In this document: positions 23,341 to 34,373 of the stretch, in pieces | Layout: the number at the start of each line of letters is the position of its first letter | How positions within the stretch are numbered: position 1 is the first letter of the stretch | Position numbers and translations under genes: made by a program | Assembly: GCA_948146395.1 (NCBI GenBank) | Contig: OX411548.1 | Coordinates: forward strand, 35,782,912 to 35,846,911 | Reading direction: 5' to 3' | Origin: Fragum whitleyi | Lineage: Eukaryota; Mollusca; Bivalvia; Cardiida; Cardiidae | Length of the DNA: 64,000 nucleotides | The notes under the pieces: generated by a model | What the model was told of the DNA's origin: nothing | What the model saw: only the letters and a program-made list of their open reading frames with translations | Databases searched by the model: none

Positions 23341-23507
23341 GAATGCTCTTTTGAAGATATGCTTATGCACAATTATTCATTAAAAGAAGGAAAACATTCT
23401 TGAATAAATTGTCTACATATCAAGAGAAGAATTAACTGATATATTTCACTGATTCTGATTAAAAATATTAATCCACAGTTTTGCGGCAATACGAAAGACA
23501 TCGGCGC

Positions 23508-23735
23508 TTGATTGAATGCAGTTTTACGCCGCTTTCAACATTTTTTTAAGTTATATCGCAGCGGCTGAAGCACCTTAAAATGGATTGCTGGTATTTCTCT
23601 CACCAGTACAACCATCACATCCTTTCCTAGCCCCCAGCTTCTATCTCAAAGAGGTCTACGATTATCAACCCATTGGTGAGAGACAAATAGTCGGAGAGAA
23701 TGAGTGCCGCCGTCGGGGATTGACATCGACGAGTT
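23508..23735 (-). mobile_element. tRNA-derived SINE, (CAAA)-tail family, fragment
   Basis: Contains the family phrases CGCTTTCAACA, TATATCGCAGCGGCTG, GGATTGCTGGTATTTCTC and CTACGATTATCAACCCATTGG. On the - strand this runs from the body to the tail. The head is truncated. The 82-codon + frame here is repeat-derived. Confidence 0.65.
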
Positions 23736-24163
23736 TGCTCGAATCAAGCTTCACTGTACTACACAGTTTCACATTGTCAAAAAAAGAAAAGACGACAGGG
23801 TTGAAACGATATAAGATCTCAAATCCCTTTTGAAAATGAATACTTTCGATCTTTAGAACGACATTTTAATTAAGTAGTTCTGCAAAGTCCAAATCTTAAC
23901 AAAATGCAATCGAATGTTCCTATGAACAATATAAAATGCCTACTTAAATGATTCTTGGAATACAAATACATGTATGTTAAAAAAGAAAGTGATTCGAAGC
24001 ATGTTAGGCCTGTGATAGCTGTCGAATATCGAAAGCAAACGTGACCCGTTTATGACGTATCGGTTGGGAACCAAAACTTTGTAACTACAACTTTTCAATG
24101 CACTATGAATGTATTTTCTACTAACGTCTTGTTGCAAACTTTGATAATTCATATGTCTTGGTT

Positions 24164-24385
24164 TTGTTGGTTTGTTTGGGGTTTAACGTCGCTTTCAACA
24201 ACCTTTCAGTTATATCGCGGCTCGAGCACCTAACAATGAATTCCTGGTCCAGTCTTACCATTCCTTTCGCAGCCTCAAGCAGCTATCCCACATAGGTTTA
24301 CGATTATCGGAACTGTCGGGGATCGAACTCGGCACCTTTCAAAGGATAGTCCAACGCACTTCACTTCGCGGCTGAATAAACCGTG
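24164..24385 (-). mobile_element. tRNA-derived SINE, nearly full length
   Basis: The tail side (left) shows TTTGTTTGGGGTTTAACGTCG, the reverse complement of a CAAA-type tail plus the conserved 3' region. The right side holds GGGGATCGAACTCGG, an inverted B box, followed by an inverted A-box-like stretch. Thus transcription would run right to left. Confidence 0.7.
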
Positions 24386-24697
24386 GTAGATAACTGTTTT
24401 GGTTTTTTTTCAAAATCCTTTAACCGCGGCAATGAGCCCAACCCCAAAAAACCTAACTAAAAGGAATACAAAATTCACAAGCAGCAACCACGAGGGCTTT
24501 GTTCGCCAAACCTTCCAAAGTGATTTTGTCTTGCTAAATGAAAAAATTATTGCAGAACCCCGATGGTGATTAAATTTGCTCCTCCCACTTTTTGTTTACC
24601 TCGATTTGATTGAAGAATGTATGACGCAACAAAAATGAATGACATCATTGATTGACGCGCAACTCATTTGACCTAGCGTTATTTGATGAAAAAATAA

Positions 24698-24700
<3 letters not shown>

Positions 24701-24776
<76 letters not shown>
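24701..24776. repeat. (TA)38 microsatellite
   Basis: Uninterrupted alternating T and A for about 76 bp, fully self-complementary. The frame of Ile/Tyr alternation on the - strand is an artefact of it. Confidence 0.95.
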
Positions 24777-24779
<3 letters not shown>

Positions 24780-25460
24780 AATTGAAAGTTGAAAATAAGT
24801 GAAACTATAAACTGATACATAGCTACTCGATTTTTAATGAAATCAGTATCGAGGCTTTATAGAGAAAAGGAAAAAAAACATCTATGGTAGGTGCTACTTT
24901 CATTTATGGTTTCATGAATCATTTATTAGTTTCATAACTGTTTACAAGTCTTTCTCATTTATCAGTCGAAACAATTTGAAAACAAACCAATCAATTATTC
25001 ATCTCTTGTCATTAGAAATGTGTCATTAATTTCATTATGATTGTTAGCAACTCTAACCTATTGTAAAAGTTTATGGTGGAATGCTTTCAATTTCCAATAC
25101 AATAGAAATTTAATGGCATTTACTTTCAAATGAAAAATAAGATGAATTCTTAGGATTCAAAATTGCTTAAATATTCATATTTATAGTGCATTAAATGAGT
25201 TTCTTTTTTTTTTGTTTATGTGACCAATCTTGCAAAGAGCAAACATCTGGTCAGACTGCACACTGCCTAGGCTCAAACTTTTCACATTTTGCTGATTTTA
25301 TTAATCTAGACCGATAACTCTACTTTCAAACAAAGAAATAATTTGCATAATTTCAGTCGAACGTCTTCGATTTTTAAGGGTTTATGATAGTTAAACACTA
25401 AAAAATTATTGCATGATAACTAGAATAACATATACATGACTTAAAATATCAATGTTATCT
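24777..25460. other. AT-rich non-coding stretch
   Basis: No exon or element recognised. A GGTCAGACTGCACAC phrase near 25251 echoes the interior of family-2 MITEs but lacks their ends. Confidence 0.4.
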
Positions 25461-25702
25461 GGGTCCCGTTTTACTAAACAACTTATGATCATTTTTTGCG
25501 TAAGTCAATAATTTAATTTGCCCCTGCAGTAGTAAGTAAATTTCGAATTTTACAATGCAACATCTCATTGGAATCGTCTTCTAAAGACGATTTCAATGAG
25601 ATATTGCAAGGCAGAATCTAACTAAGCATGAAAGCACCAGGTACGATCTGTGAATTTGACTTACGATCATTTTTTTCATAAGATGTTTAGTAAAACGGGC
25701 CC
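25461..25702. mobile_element. MITE with 48-bp GGGTCCCGTTTTACTAAACA ends
   Basis: The left arm starts GGGTCCCGTTTTACTAAAC and contains TATGATCATTTTTTGCGTAAG; the right arm is its inverted copy ending TTTAGTAAAACGGGCCC. The centre (25557-25612) is a second hairpin, CATCTCATTGGAATCGTC / GACGATTTCAATGAGATA. Confidence 0.8.
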
Positions 25703-26096
25703 CTGGTCTTGACTGCGAGAAATTATCATGCCTTGGCAAAGCCTCTTCATAATAAGTTCTCCGGACCTCAACCAGACAATACAGACACTGACATATTACT
25801 CTATATACAAAAAGGTCTTTTGTCAAGTCCCAATATTATCCCTTTCTTGATAACAGGTAGAATAGGCAAAGATTTCCACGATTGATTTTCTCTTCTTGTA
25901 AGCATTATTTAAGAATTTGAGTCATGCCATCTTTCATTCAATCAAAGAATTTGATAGTTATGGGATTTAATCAAGTATCAAAGTGGTCATATTCACTAGA
26001 GATTGAAATTGAAATACACTTGTACTTGTAAGAAAAAAATAATCTTAAATGGTTTCAAAGCAGAAATTAATGTATTACATTGAAAATCACTCTTAC
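25703..26096. other. Non-coding, presumed intron
   Basis: Lies just downstream (- strand sense) of the donor at 26096. No repeat or exon recognised. Confidence 0.4.
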
Positions 26097-26331
26097 TCTT
26101 TCTAAATTCCATCGCTCTCCTTTGTGATGCACTTTTCAAGGTTAAATTAATCCTTCCGACTGTTGCAGGTGCTGTGAAAGATTTGCTCCCTTTTTCATGA
26201 AGATCCAAACTACGGATCGCTTTCGGTACATTATATTTCACAAACACCATTGGCAAAATATTTGAATTTGATTCTCGTTTTGGAAGAAGTCTATTTCTAA
26301 TAGCATCAATATAGCTCATAGTTTCAGACAT
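26097..26331 (-). CDS. Candidate alternative first coding exon of the unrecognised gene
   Basis: ATG at 26331-26329, then 78 codons plus one base to a GTAAGA donor. The peptide starts MSETMSYIDAIRNRLLPKR, is basic, and contains the patch VFVKYNVPK. Reading through the donor would give SKSD directly after FRK, echoing the FKRSKSDEKI end of the 33861-34176 exon. That exon has a matching patch, VSVQYDVPN. Both exons end in phase 1, the phase the 19216-19699 exon accepts. The sequence before this ATG has no strong acceptor, which favours a transcription-start exon. No domain recognised. Chance is not excluded, but two similar peptides with the same splice phase on one strand argue against it. Confidence 0.5.
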
Positions 26332-26602
26332 TTTTACAAGTGAGTTAATTTTAGAAATAAATAATTCTAAACTTTTGCTAAAAAGGATCAGACTTGATTA
26401 TTATAGCTTCACTTAAAGCCTTTCTGTCTTTCATTTAAATTTAAAAACAACAAAAACATAAAAGAAAGTAGTAAAATAAATGAAAAAGCACTCTGATGAA
26501 AACAGAACTTAATTTCGAAAAATGATACAAAAGTAATTGTTATTCACAATTATATGTCCATCAATTAAAAAGTTAGTATTTGTATATTTTGTAACTTTTT
26601 TA

Positions 26603-26682
26603 GACAGATTGAATTTGAATGCTTCTATGGACTTCAAGTTGACTTTTGTCCTCCTGTGTTGCATAATCTGGTCGTATATCTC
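26603..26682 (-). CDS. Weak candidate exon after a strong acceptor
   Basis: A good acceptor (polypyrimidine run, then GCAG) precedes 26682. Read in phase 1 it gives RDIRPDYATQEDKSQLEVH and onward to a stop near 26600; read in phase 0 it gives EIYDQIMQHRRTKVNLKS. Both look protein-like. No good donor was found, so it could be a terminal exon of a short isoform or a chance acceptor. Confidence 0.2.
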
Positions 26683-27063
26683 CTGCTTTTGAAAAAAAAA
26701 TGATGAAGGATTTTTATAAAAGCTTATCACTATCATATGACAGTGGTAAATGGCTTCAGATGGAAATAAAAAAAAACCTTCAATTTTTTACATTCAAATG
26801 GTTTAACAACAAGTTAATAATCAACTTAAATAAAAGGTAAATGGAGTTTAACACTAAAGTTCAAAATAACGTCATAATATAAACAAAAGATAAATCATCT
26901 TTAAAAATGCATTCAAAGAGTCTTATTATAGTATACTTAACATTCAAAACAATTGGACAAGTCTGTCTTGCAAACTAGTTGACATATACTTATTATCTAA
27001 TCATAAATTGTTTTATTTATTTTATTCATTTTTTTAGTCAATGATTTTTATAATTGAGGGGTC

Positions 27064-27105
27064 AGTGTAAAACTATTGTAATTGCCTATAATTACAAAAA
27101 TTATG
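27064..27105. mobile_element. Family-4 hairpin remnant
   Basis: GTAAAACTATTGTAATTGCC and the following TATAATTAC resemble one arm of the family; the other arm is decayed. Confidence 0.4.
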
Positions 27106-27149
27106 AACTGATCCCTTGATAAATTCCCCTTCCTAAAAAGTTTAAAATC

Positions 27150-27425
27150 TAATTTTTGAAAGTTCTAGAACGTGAGAAAGTTTAAGAACTGGTTATTGAA
27201 CATTCTAGAACATTAAATAGTAGTTAAAGAACTTCACAAACCAGTTCTTGAAATTCTAGAACTCATTCTTGAACAAGTTTTGGAACTAGTTCAAGAACCA
27301 CGGGAACTAGTTCTTGAACTTCTAGAACTATTTCCTGAACAAGTTCAAGAATTTTGCTCTAGAAGTTCAAGATATAGTTTTTGATCCATTTAACATCCTA
27401 GTATGTTCAAGAATAGTTCTGAACT
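27150..27425. repeat. Dense cluster of short GAACTAGTTC / TTCTAGAA palindromes
   Basis: About ten perfect or near-perfect short palindromes in about 275 bp, such as GTTCTAGAAC, GAACTAGTTC, GTTCAAGAAC and AGTTCTTGAACT. Many contain TTCnnGAA, the half arrangement of heat-shock elements, but contiguous nGAAn triplets with the correct 5-bp phase are not consistent. It may be a decayed satellite. It lies in the presumed intron between the two candidate first exons. Confidence 0.6.
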
Positions 27426-28959
27426 TTTATGCAGGGGCTGTTTTTATCATATTTAATAAATTTTGAAATTTGGTCAGTTTTGACTGACAACTTTTTCTAG
27501 GTATTGATCACATTGATTTTTTATCAAAAGCTTTTTTAAACTCCCTACCAAGGTTGACTAATATGCAGACTATATACTAAGGGGAATGGCTGAAAATTAC
27601 AATGTGAAATTCTCTGCTATTATTTAGTAACAGCTTTACAGATGGGAAAAAGTAAATAAACGTAAAATCATAGAATTCAAAACCTTTTTTTAATAATTCA
27701 AGTTGTCAAACATTTATTGTATGAAATCATCTTCAAAATAAAATGAAACAAGTGGTCTGTCTATAGGTGCCAACACTTAGCTACAATGGTGCTGAATGAA
27801 GCAAAAAATCCTAGTATAGAGAGAGGTGCAATTCATACAAAAAAATGCGTCCTAAGATATGCTCCTTGATAGTCTGGATAGCCCTAGTGATGATGAACAC
27901 ACAGGCCTAGTTTTAAACATTTGGAATATCACCCGGCCATTTCAGTAAACAGCAACAGACTCAGATGTATATAAGGCGGATGGGTATGTAACAAAATGGT
28001 GCATTTTATTAGGCAGAAACAGTGTAAGAAAAACTAGTGCATAAACAGCTGGTGCTATCTTTAGATTTATATTTTTTAAAAGTAAATTATGAACGACTGA
28101 AAAATCTTGATTTTTGAAAATGACGAATCTAAAGATATTTATATAAGGATACGATGGTTTCACATCAATGACGTAAGCGAGTAGTGTTGGCAACGTCGAA
28201 TGTTTTCACTAAAAGTTTCAAGGGCTAACGCCATCTTAACTGATGTCTTCAACAAGTTTTTCCAAGGTTTTCCCATAAATTTTAAAAATGGTCTGTCAAT
28301 GTACATGCAAGGTTGATCGTGAGATTGGCCATGTGGTGTTCCGAATGAGTTTCAAGAAGAAGTCTTCAATTACAACAGAGAAATGACCACGCTCACACCA
28401 ACTCCAAAATCTTCACAGGAGCCAAGATCAAGATGCCAAGGTCATGATAATTAACTAAGCTTGACTCTTTTTTCCAAACAGCCACCTTAAGAATTACGCT
28501 TAAATCATAAACTTGTGAGACCATTTGCTCTTCCTCCCATCTGTAATGCTGGTAATATTCAAATATCCTTCTCTGCTTTCCACAATCTTTACAAAATTCT
28601 GTCTATAAAACCCACACCTACATCTAATTACAACAATAACCATTCTCTACAGTTAACACAAAGTTCATACACCTATACACCTTGATTGGGATTTCAACAT
28701 ATGTATGCCAAGATATAGGGGCACATAATCATTGAGGAAAAAAATCACTGCCAGTTTTAACCTAGGGGCCGGACTGCAAAATGCAATATTCAACATAAGA
28801 AGTATATGGGGATATAATTCATATAAAAAGACGATCATTTAATCTGTTTTCTTCTCAAATTTCCAAAAGCAAGATTTAATGAAACATAAGCAATCTGGGC
28901 AAACTTTAAAGTGATATCATGACATAAGTTGTATCATCATTGTTATTACTTGTTTGTTA
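27426..28959. other. Non-coding, presumed intron
   Basis: No exon with good splice sites and no repeat was recognised. An 83-codon - strand frame at 27942-28193 shows no family signature. Confidence 0.4.
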
Positions 28960-29276
28960 ATTAGATGATTAAACGAGACTTACTTGGAAGTTGATGTTTG
29001 ATCTGGATTCTATCGTCTGTCAACTCTTGGATGGGCTTACACAGAGATAACGTAGCTTGCCAGCAGGTATCAGCCTTTAGAGTCCATTGGAGGTCGAAGT
29101 TTTATTTTAAGTACTTTACATCTTATAAACTTGACGACAATGTTTTGAAGGTTGAACAGAGTAAGAAATGCAGTGGGTCGGGAAGGGCTGGGTGTGTAAG
29201 CCCATCCAAGAGTTGACAGAAGATAGAATCCAGATCAAACATCAACTTCCAAGTAAGTCTCGTTTAATCATCTAAT
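28960..29276. mobile_element. MITE-like element with about 84-bp inverted repeats
   Basis: ATTAGATGATTAAACGAGAC onward pairs with the stretch ending GTCTCGTTTAATCATCTAAT; the arms run about 28960-29043 and 29190-29276 with one mismatch noticed. The 150-bp spacer is unrelated and contains no gene. Directly after the right arm, 29276-29322 repeats in direct orientation the inner arm phrase TTCTATCGTCTGTCA...CTCTT...GGGCTT...CACAGAGA. Confidence 0.75.
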
Positions 29277-29322
29277 TCTATCGTCTGTCATACTCTTAGA
29301 GGGGCTTCACAGAGACTTTAGA

Positions 29323-30240
29323 GTTAACTCTGTTCAAGCTGATCTAATAATTAAAAAATTAGACATAAAAGTGTGATTTATATAATCTTCTCTTTAACAA
29401 ATCCAACACTATTTGAACATAATGATAAATGTGCAGTTCTTATTGTAACATGCTACTGAATTGTAGAGAGATGTCTTTTCCAATGACTTATTTATTAAAC
29501 TTAGAACCAGTGCACCACTCAGAAGTTTTAAGTTAATTTTGAAGAGAGACCTTCTAGCTTTTGCTTTACATATAGCTGCTTATTGGGACCATAATTTTCA
29601 AAAAAACCTGTACTTTTTAAGAAAATCCTGACGCAACAGCCTGACGCATGTTATTGCATGTATAAAAGTCTGAATAAGGTTTGTGGGTATTAATCATTAA
29701 CCTTCCACAGTAACGGAAACCCTCAGTTCTACTTATGTATTCCAGGAAAAACTTTTTAATGCATAGTGCTTTCAACATTGTATGATTCTAATATCAGGGG
29801 ACACAGGTGATGACCTGGCCTTGACTGCTTTAGTTAATGATTGAGCTTTACAATCATTTTATCTTAAAGGAGAGAAATGTTAGTCAAATTAATCACGTGA
29901 CATTTGACACATTTCAGCAGTTGACTGCAATAAAACAACCAGCTATTTTTCAAGATAGCACTGCCACTATAAATGCAATGTCAAGTTGATATGCTCCAGA
30001 ACTGATACTCCATAACTGTCTAAGCATCCCCTGCATGATTTATATTAATGTCTTGGTAATGAAGACAACAATTAAAATAATCCTTCCTGAATTTGTTTGT
30101 CTATGAGCAGTGCCTGAATTTTTCCCCTGATAAAAAATTGAAAAGTTGATCTATAGCCGATCTGGTAGTGTTTATGGTACCTTTAAATATACTTTAATTA
30201 TTCAGAGGCCAATCAATAGGCACTCAATAAGCAGGAATTA
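29323..30240. other. Non-coding stretch
   Basis: Nothing recognised on either strand. Confidence 0.4.
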
Positions 30241-30957
30241 TAACAAGAGGCCCATGATGGTCCTATATTGCTCACGTGAGTTAGTCACTCATAACTTATC
30301 AACCATGTTATGAATACCAGAATTTGTTTGATGTACATTTAGGGTGGTTAAATTTTGTCCAACTGCAATTTGATTTTTTATAATTTTCATAAATTTTCAA
30401 CTTTCTCTTACCATGGCAAATTATTTTAACAACTTTATTAGACCTACACGTAAAGAACACCATGCTAAGTTTAAAATTGATTGGCTTGATGGTTAAAGAG
30501 AAAAAGAATTTGTTCTAAGATTTTTGGTAATTCATGCAATTTTTAAGTCTTTCCTTTACCATGGAAACAAGAATTTTTGAAGAAATGAAATTATTTTAAC
30601 AACTTTTGAAGAGCTTCACCCATGGATCATCCCTGCCAAGTTTCAGCTTGATTGGCCAAGTGGTTTGGGAGGAGAAGAATTTTTTCTAAGATTTTCAGCC
30701 ATTTTCAGCCATTTTTCAGATATTCGGTTACAATGGCAACCAGAGTTTTTGATGAAATTAAATTATTTAAACAACTTTTAAAGAGCTTCACCCAAGGAAC
30801 ATCCCTGCCAAGTTTCAGCTTGATTGGCCCTGTGGTTTAGGAGGAGAAGATGTTTAAAGAAATTGTTGACGAACGGACGGACGGACGACGGACGGACGGA
30901 TGGACGATGAGTGATCACAATAGCTCACCTTGAGCACTTTGTGCTCAGGTGAGCTAA
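30241..30957 (+). mobile_element. Pearl/DINE-1-like element B, full architecture
   Basis: Starts TAACAAGAGGCCCATGATGG and has about three core units (CCCTGCCAAGTTTCAGCTTG at 30631 and 30803, 172 bp apart). It then has a CGGACGGACGGACG microsatellite (about 30870-30900) and a terminal hairpin, TAGCTCACCTTGAGCAC / GTGCTCAGGTGAGCTA, at 30921-30956. This is the reference copy for the family. Confidence 0.85.
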
Positions 30958-31215
30958 AAATGTGTAAATTGAGTCTGTGAAGAACTTCTTACGCTAGCAT
31001 ATCAAAGTCTCTGGCCAGCCTTTGCACCTATACAGTCTGACAAGAATCTTTATGATGCCCCATATTTAGATCAAAATAGATTTTTGCATGTATTGATGTT
31101 TAAAGGCTGCTCTATATTTGTGCCTCTCTGACACTTGAAAAAATGTCTAAAGCCACAAGTCATGTATGCTCAATCATGTATGTTTCTATAATTCTCTTCC
31201 AAACCAAAAATGTCA

Positions 31216-31340
31216 AGCCCTGTGTTCATTATGACGAAACAATGCTACCTGTTTGCAAATGATACCCTGTTTTGGCAGGTGCAAAGTAGGTTATTATTTG
31301 CAAACAGTTTGTGCTGTTTTGTCATCCTGAACGCAGGGTT
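31216..31340. mobile_element. MITE, family 3 core
   Basis: AGCCCTGTGTTCATTATGACG pairs with GTCATCCTGAACGCAGGGTT; inner pairing CTGTTTGCAAATGATAC / TTATTTGCAAACAG. Confidence 0.75.
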
Positions 31341-31620
31341 AGGATACTTATCTGCATTATCCTAGAGTTTTGAAAATCAATCATCTATGTAGAGCTCTAT
31401 GGCATTGTGAGTATTTCAAATTTTAGAGCATGATCTGTGAATTCTTACATGTCTTTTCCCCTATCAGATAGGCGCTTAAAGAATTTGATATCATTCATCC
31501 AGTTGAAATCCCAAAAATACAAAATAAACAAAACAAAAAGTCTGTGCACAAATCTGATTCAAATGCATATTCATTTTACGTGCACTTAAAAGGATTTTGC
31601 ACTATAGTTCCGCAATTTAG

Positions 31621-31686
31621 AGTGAGTGATCAAAGGTCAATTTTGTCTATACCTGTATAGACAAAATTGACCTTTGATCACTCACT
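31621..31686. repeat. Perfect 32-bp hairpin with 2-nt loop
   Basis: The arm at 31621-31652 (starting AGTGAGTGATCAAAGGTC) is matched exactly by its reverse complement at 31655-31686; the loop is CT. No mismatch was found, so it is young or under correction. No other copy in this window. Confidence 0.9.
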
Positions 31687-32440
31687 TAAACTTGTGGATC
31701 TATACCAGTACTAACAAAAAGGTAAATAATATAAAGGTGGATTGAGTACACAAAACATCTGTTTTCTACAGGACACAATTTGGCTCACATATTAATTTTT
31801 TATCTGCTTTTTGTTCCTCCGCCCTTCGGTCCAGCCTAGCAGACCGTTTTAGGGGAAATTCCTCAGGTAAGTTGTTAATACTAAATTGATCTGAAAGTTG
31901 AAAAAATTACACTTTGTATAATTATATTTTCTTTCTGACTAAAATTTATTCAAGTAAAACTGTGCCTTTATGCTGCGTCTTTATGCTGCGTCTCAAATGA
32001 TGGATGCATCTACATGTCACGAGTCATTCTCTTATCACAATACATGGAACATTGACGCATGTCATCAAACTTATTAGAGAGGTGGTCAAAAATTAATTGG
32101 AATTTTGCCAGGTAAAAATTTTATCTCCAAAGCAAGTTTACTTTTATAATTATGAATAGGTCAATTTTGATATACCGACCAATAAGAATGCATGTGCAGC
32201 TATGGAATCTAGGAGCCAGCATGGTAGATCATAACATTTCTATATTTGGTCTTCTCTTGTAAATTTTTTTTTTCTGTTTTAACAGGTGGAATTAAATTCT
32301 AAAAAAAATGTTAAGTTGTTAGAATTGGTAAAACACTGGTCCTGTGTAAATGTAATATATTTTGACAGTAGAATACTTAAAAAGACACTATTGAATAATG
32401 GTGAGGTAACATTCAGAACATTCTAAATTACATCAATATA
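31687..32440. other. Non-coding, presumed intron
   Basis: Only a 14-bp tandem duplication (TTTATGCTGCGTCT, from about 31970) was noted. Confidence 0.4.
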
Positions 32441-32442
32441 CT

Positions 32443-32520
32443 AGTATGATCAGACTGCACATGAGAGTTTTTGTCTAGACCTCCTGTCAAAGGAGAAAAA
32501 TTCCAGGTTCAGCAACAGAG
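32443..32520 (+). mobile_element. MITE family 2 fragment
   Basis: GATCAGACTGCACATGAG, GACCTCCTGTCAAAGGAG and CCAGGTTCAGCA match the right half of the family. Confidence 0.5.
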
Positions 32521-32559
32521 GTCAAGACACATATAAAATGTCTTCAAATGACAAATCTA

Positions 32560-33360
32560 TCAACGTTTGACATTGAATGTTAATATATAAGATATAGAAA
32601 AATCTTTCAAAGCACATTCTATTACTTGATGTACACATTTGTTTAAAACTATTTTGAAACCCATCCATAAATGTATGAGTTAAGCTCTAGACAAAAATTT
32701 GACCTTGATTGTGTCCTTGACCTTTAAGATACAGAAAGAAGCCTTCAAATGGAATATCTATCCTTTGAGAGTTTTATTTGTTTAAACAATTTTGAAATCC
32801 ATTGATAAGTGTACAAGTTATTCTTCCGACAAATGTGACCCGTCATGCAAAACGGGAACATCTGGGTAGTGTGTTAAGTGTCAACCCTAGTCAGACTGCG
32901 CCTACTGCGCAGGTTGACTAGGGAAGAAACTTTAATTTTTGCTAATTTTCTGAATCTAGAATGATAAATCTACCTTTCTATGAAAGAATTTTTGAAATGT
33001 GACCCCTGGTTGGCCTGTACTAGAACCAATGTCTTATTCGAATACTTATTTAACAGAATTCCCAGATGGTCCTTTTTCGTTTGACGGGTCACAAAAATGG
33101 TGTGTTCTTGCCCCTTAAGATATAGAAAAAGATCCTTCAAATGGTACATCTTCTGAGGGGAACATTCATGTGAATTATTTTAAATTACTTTTGAAAAATT
33201 AGGAGTCATTCCTTTGACAAAAAATTGACCATGACCTTGAGTGTGTTCTTGACCTTTACAATGAAAAAAATCCTTCAATTGGTACATATTCACTCTGAGG
33301 GAAACACTCCTATGTATCTATTTGAAATCCATCCATAAATGTAAATGTAACTGCAGGAAC
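32560..33360 (+). repeat. Pearl-type tandem core array interrupted by a MITE
   Basis: Units carry GTGTCCTTGACCTTTAAG, GTGTTCTTGCCCCTTAAG and GTGTTCTTGACCTTTAC, each followed by AAATCCTTCAAATGGTAC-like sequence. Allowing for the 260-bp insert at 32836-33092, spacing is near 150-170 bp. No terminal hairpin seen; orientation tentative. Confidence 0.6.
32836..33092. mobile_element. MITE with TGTGACCCGTCA ends, nested in the array
   Basis: TGTGACCCGTCA at the left and TGACGGGTCACA-type sequence at the right are inverted copies. The interior has GTCAGACTGCGCCTACTGCGCAGG, a self-complementary stretch. It interrupts a core unit of the surrounding tandem array. A more decayed copy lies at 40083-40318. 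Confidence 0.75.
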
Positions 33361-33860
33361 AAAATCCCTCAAATTGGATGGAACATGCATATGCAGTGGC
33401 GTCTTCATGGGGATGGGTGGAAGGAGAAGGGGGTCAAACAAACACCCTTCTAAGGCCGAATTATTTCATTTTCAGGCAGATTCAATCAAATTCGTGTAAT
33501 ATTTGGAAAACGAACCCTTTTAAAGTATGCTCATACCCTCTTTACAGAAATCATGGGTCAACCACGGTCACCCACGCACATTTACAGAGTCGAAGTTGCC
33601 GTGATTAAATCCGGCTCACTGCAAGCCGGGCCAACAAAAATCTTTGGATCAGCCGAAAGAATTGCCAGAACATCTTGTGGAAGAGCATAAATACTGCAAA
33701 TCTGGTTTATTTTTTCAAGAAATGAATATGAATTATCCTATGGACAAGACGGTCGGGCGAACGAGCAAGTAATGAAGTAATGAACATCGCTGCCGCAAAA
33801 TTAAATGTCAAATTTTGAGACAACCCCTCTCATTATTCATTGGCTAACTAAAATACTTAC

Positions 33861-34176
33861 TAATTTTCTCATCGCTTTTTGAGCGTTTAAAAGAACTCTG
33901 GTACGCCAACGGTGTATGAAGCCGTTTGTACCTAAATACAGACGAATTTGGTGGCGTCTTCGTATTTGGGACGTCGTACTGGACGGACACAACAGGCACG
34001 TGACTTCCAGCACGCGCTTGCCGCGTCTCCAAAAGCGCGGGTTTATCCTTCCGCGGCTTGTTTGCAAACACATTTAAATCCGACACCGATCGGCGTATTG
34101 GACGAAACAGGTCCGTCCTCATATTTCCGGATGAGAATAGAACCGTTTTTTCCCACTGAACTGTACCTTCATCCAT
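33861..34176 (-). CDS. Candidate first coding exon of the unrecognised gene
   Basis: ATG at 34176-34174, then 105 codons plus one base to a GTAAGT donor at 33860. It starts MDEGTVQWEKTVLFSSGN and has a basic Ser-rich motif RRSVSDLNVF and, near the end, FKRSKSDEKI. Both resemble basophilic-kinase sites of the form R/K-R/K-S-x-S (inference). It is more GC-rich than its surroundings, as expected for coding DNA. Splicing in phase 1 to 19216-19699 makes an Asn junction and keeps the frame open for at least 266 residues. The exon at 26097-26331 is a likely alternative start. No known domain was recognised. An overlapping + strand frame of 83 codons is a shadow. Confidence 0.6.
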
Positions 34177-34373
34177 ACTTCACCAATAAACAGATATAAA
34201 ACAATCAACACAAGAAAATCAAATTAGAGCCTGGCCACAACAAACATTTTTGGATTATCATCGGATATCTTTCTTTCACTTGTCATAGCTGTCCATAGGT
34301 TATACATTGTAAATAGTGAAACTCAAAAGTGACAGTGGTGGTATTCTTTCACTATATTAAGACTAAAAGAAGC

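Noticed and set aside
24596..24820. 74-codon - frame with Ile-Tyr repeats
   Set aside because: Created by the (TA)n microsatellite.
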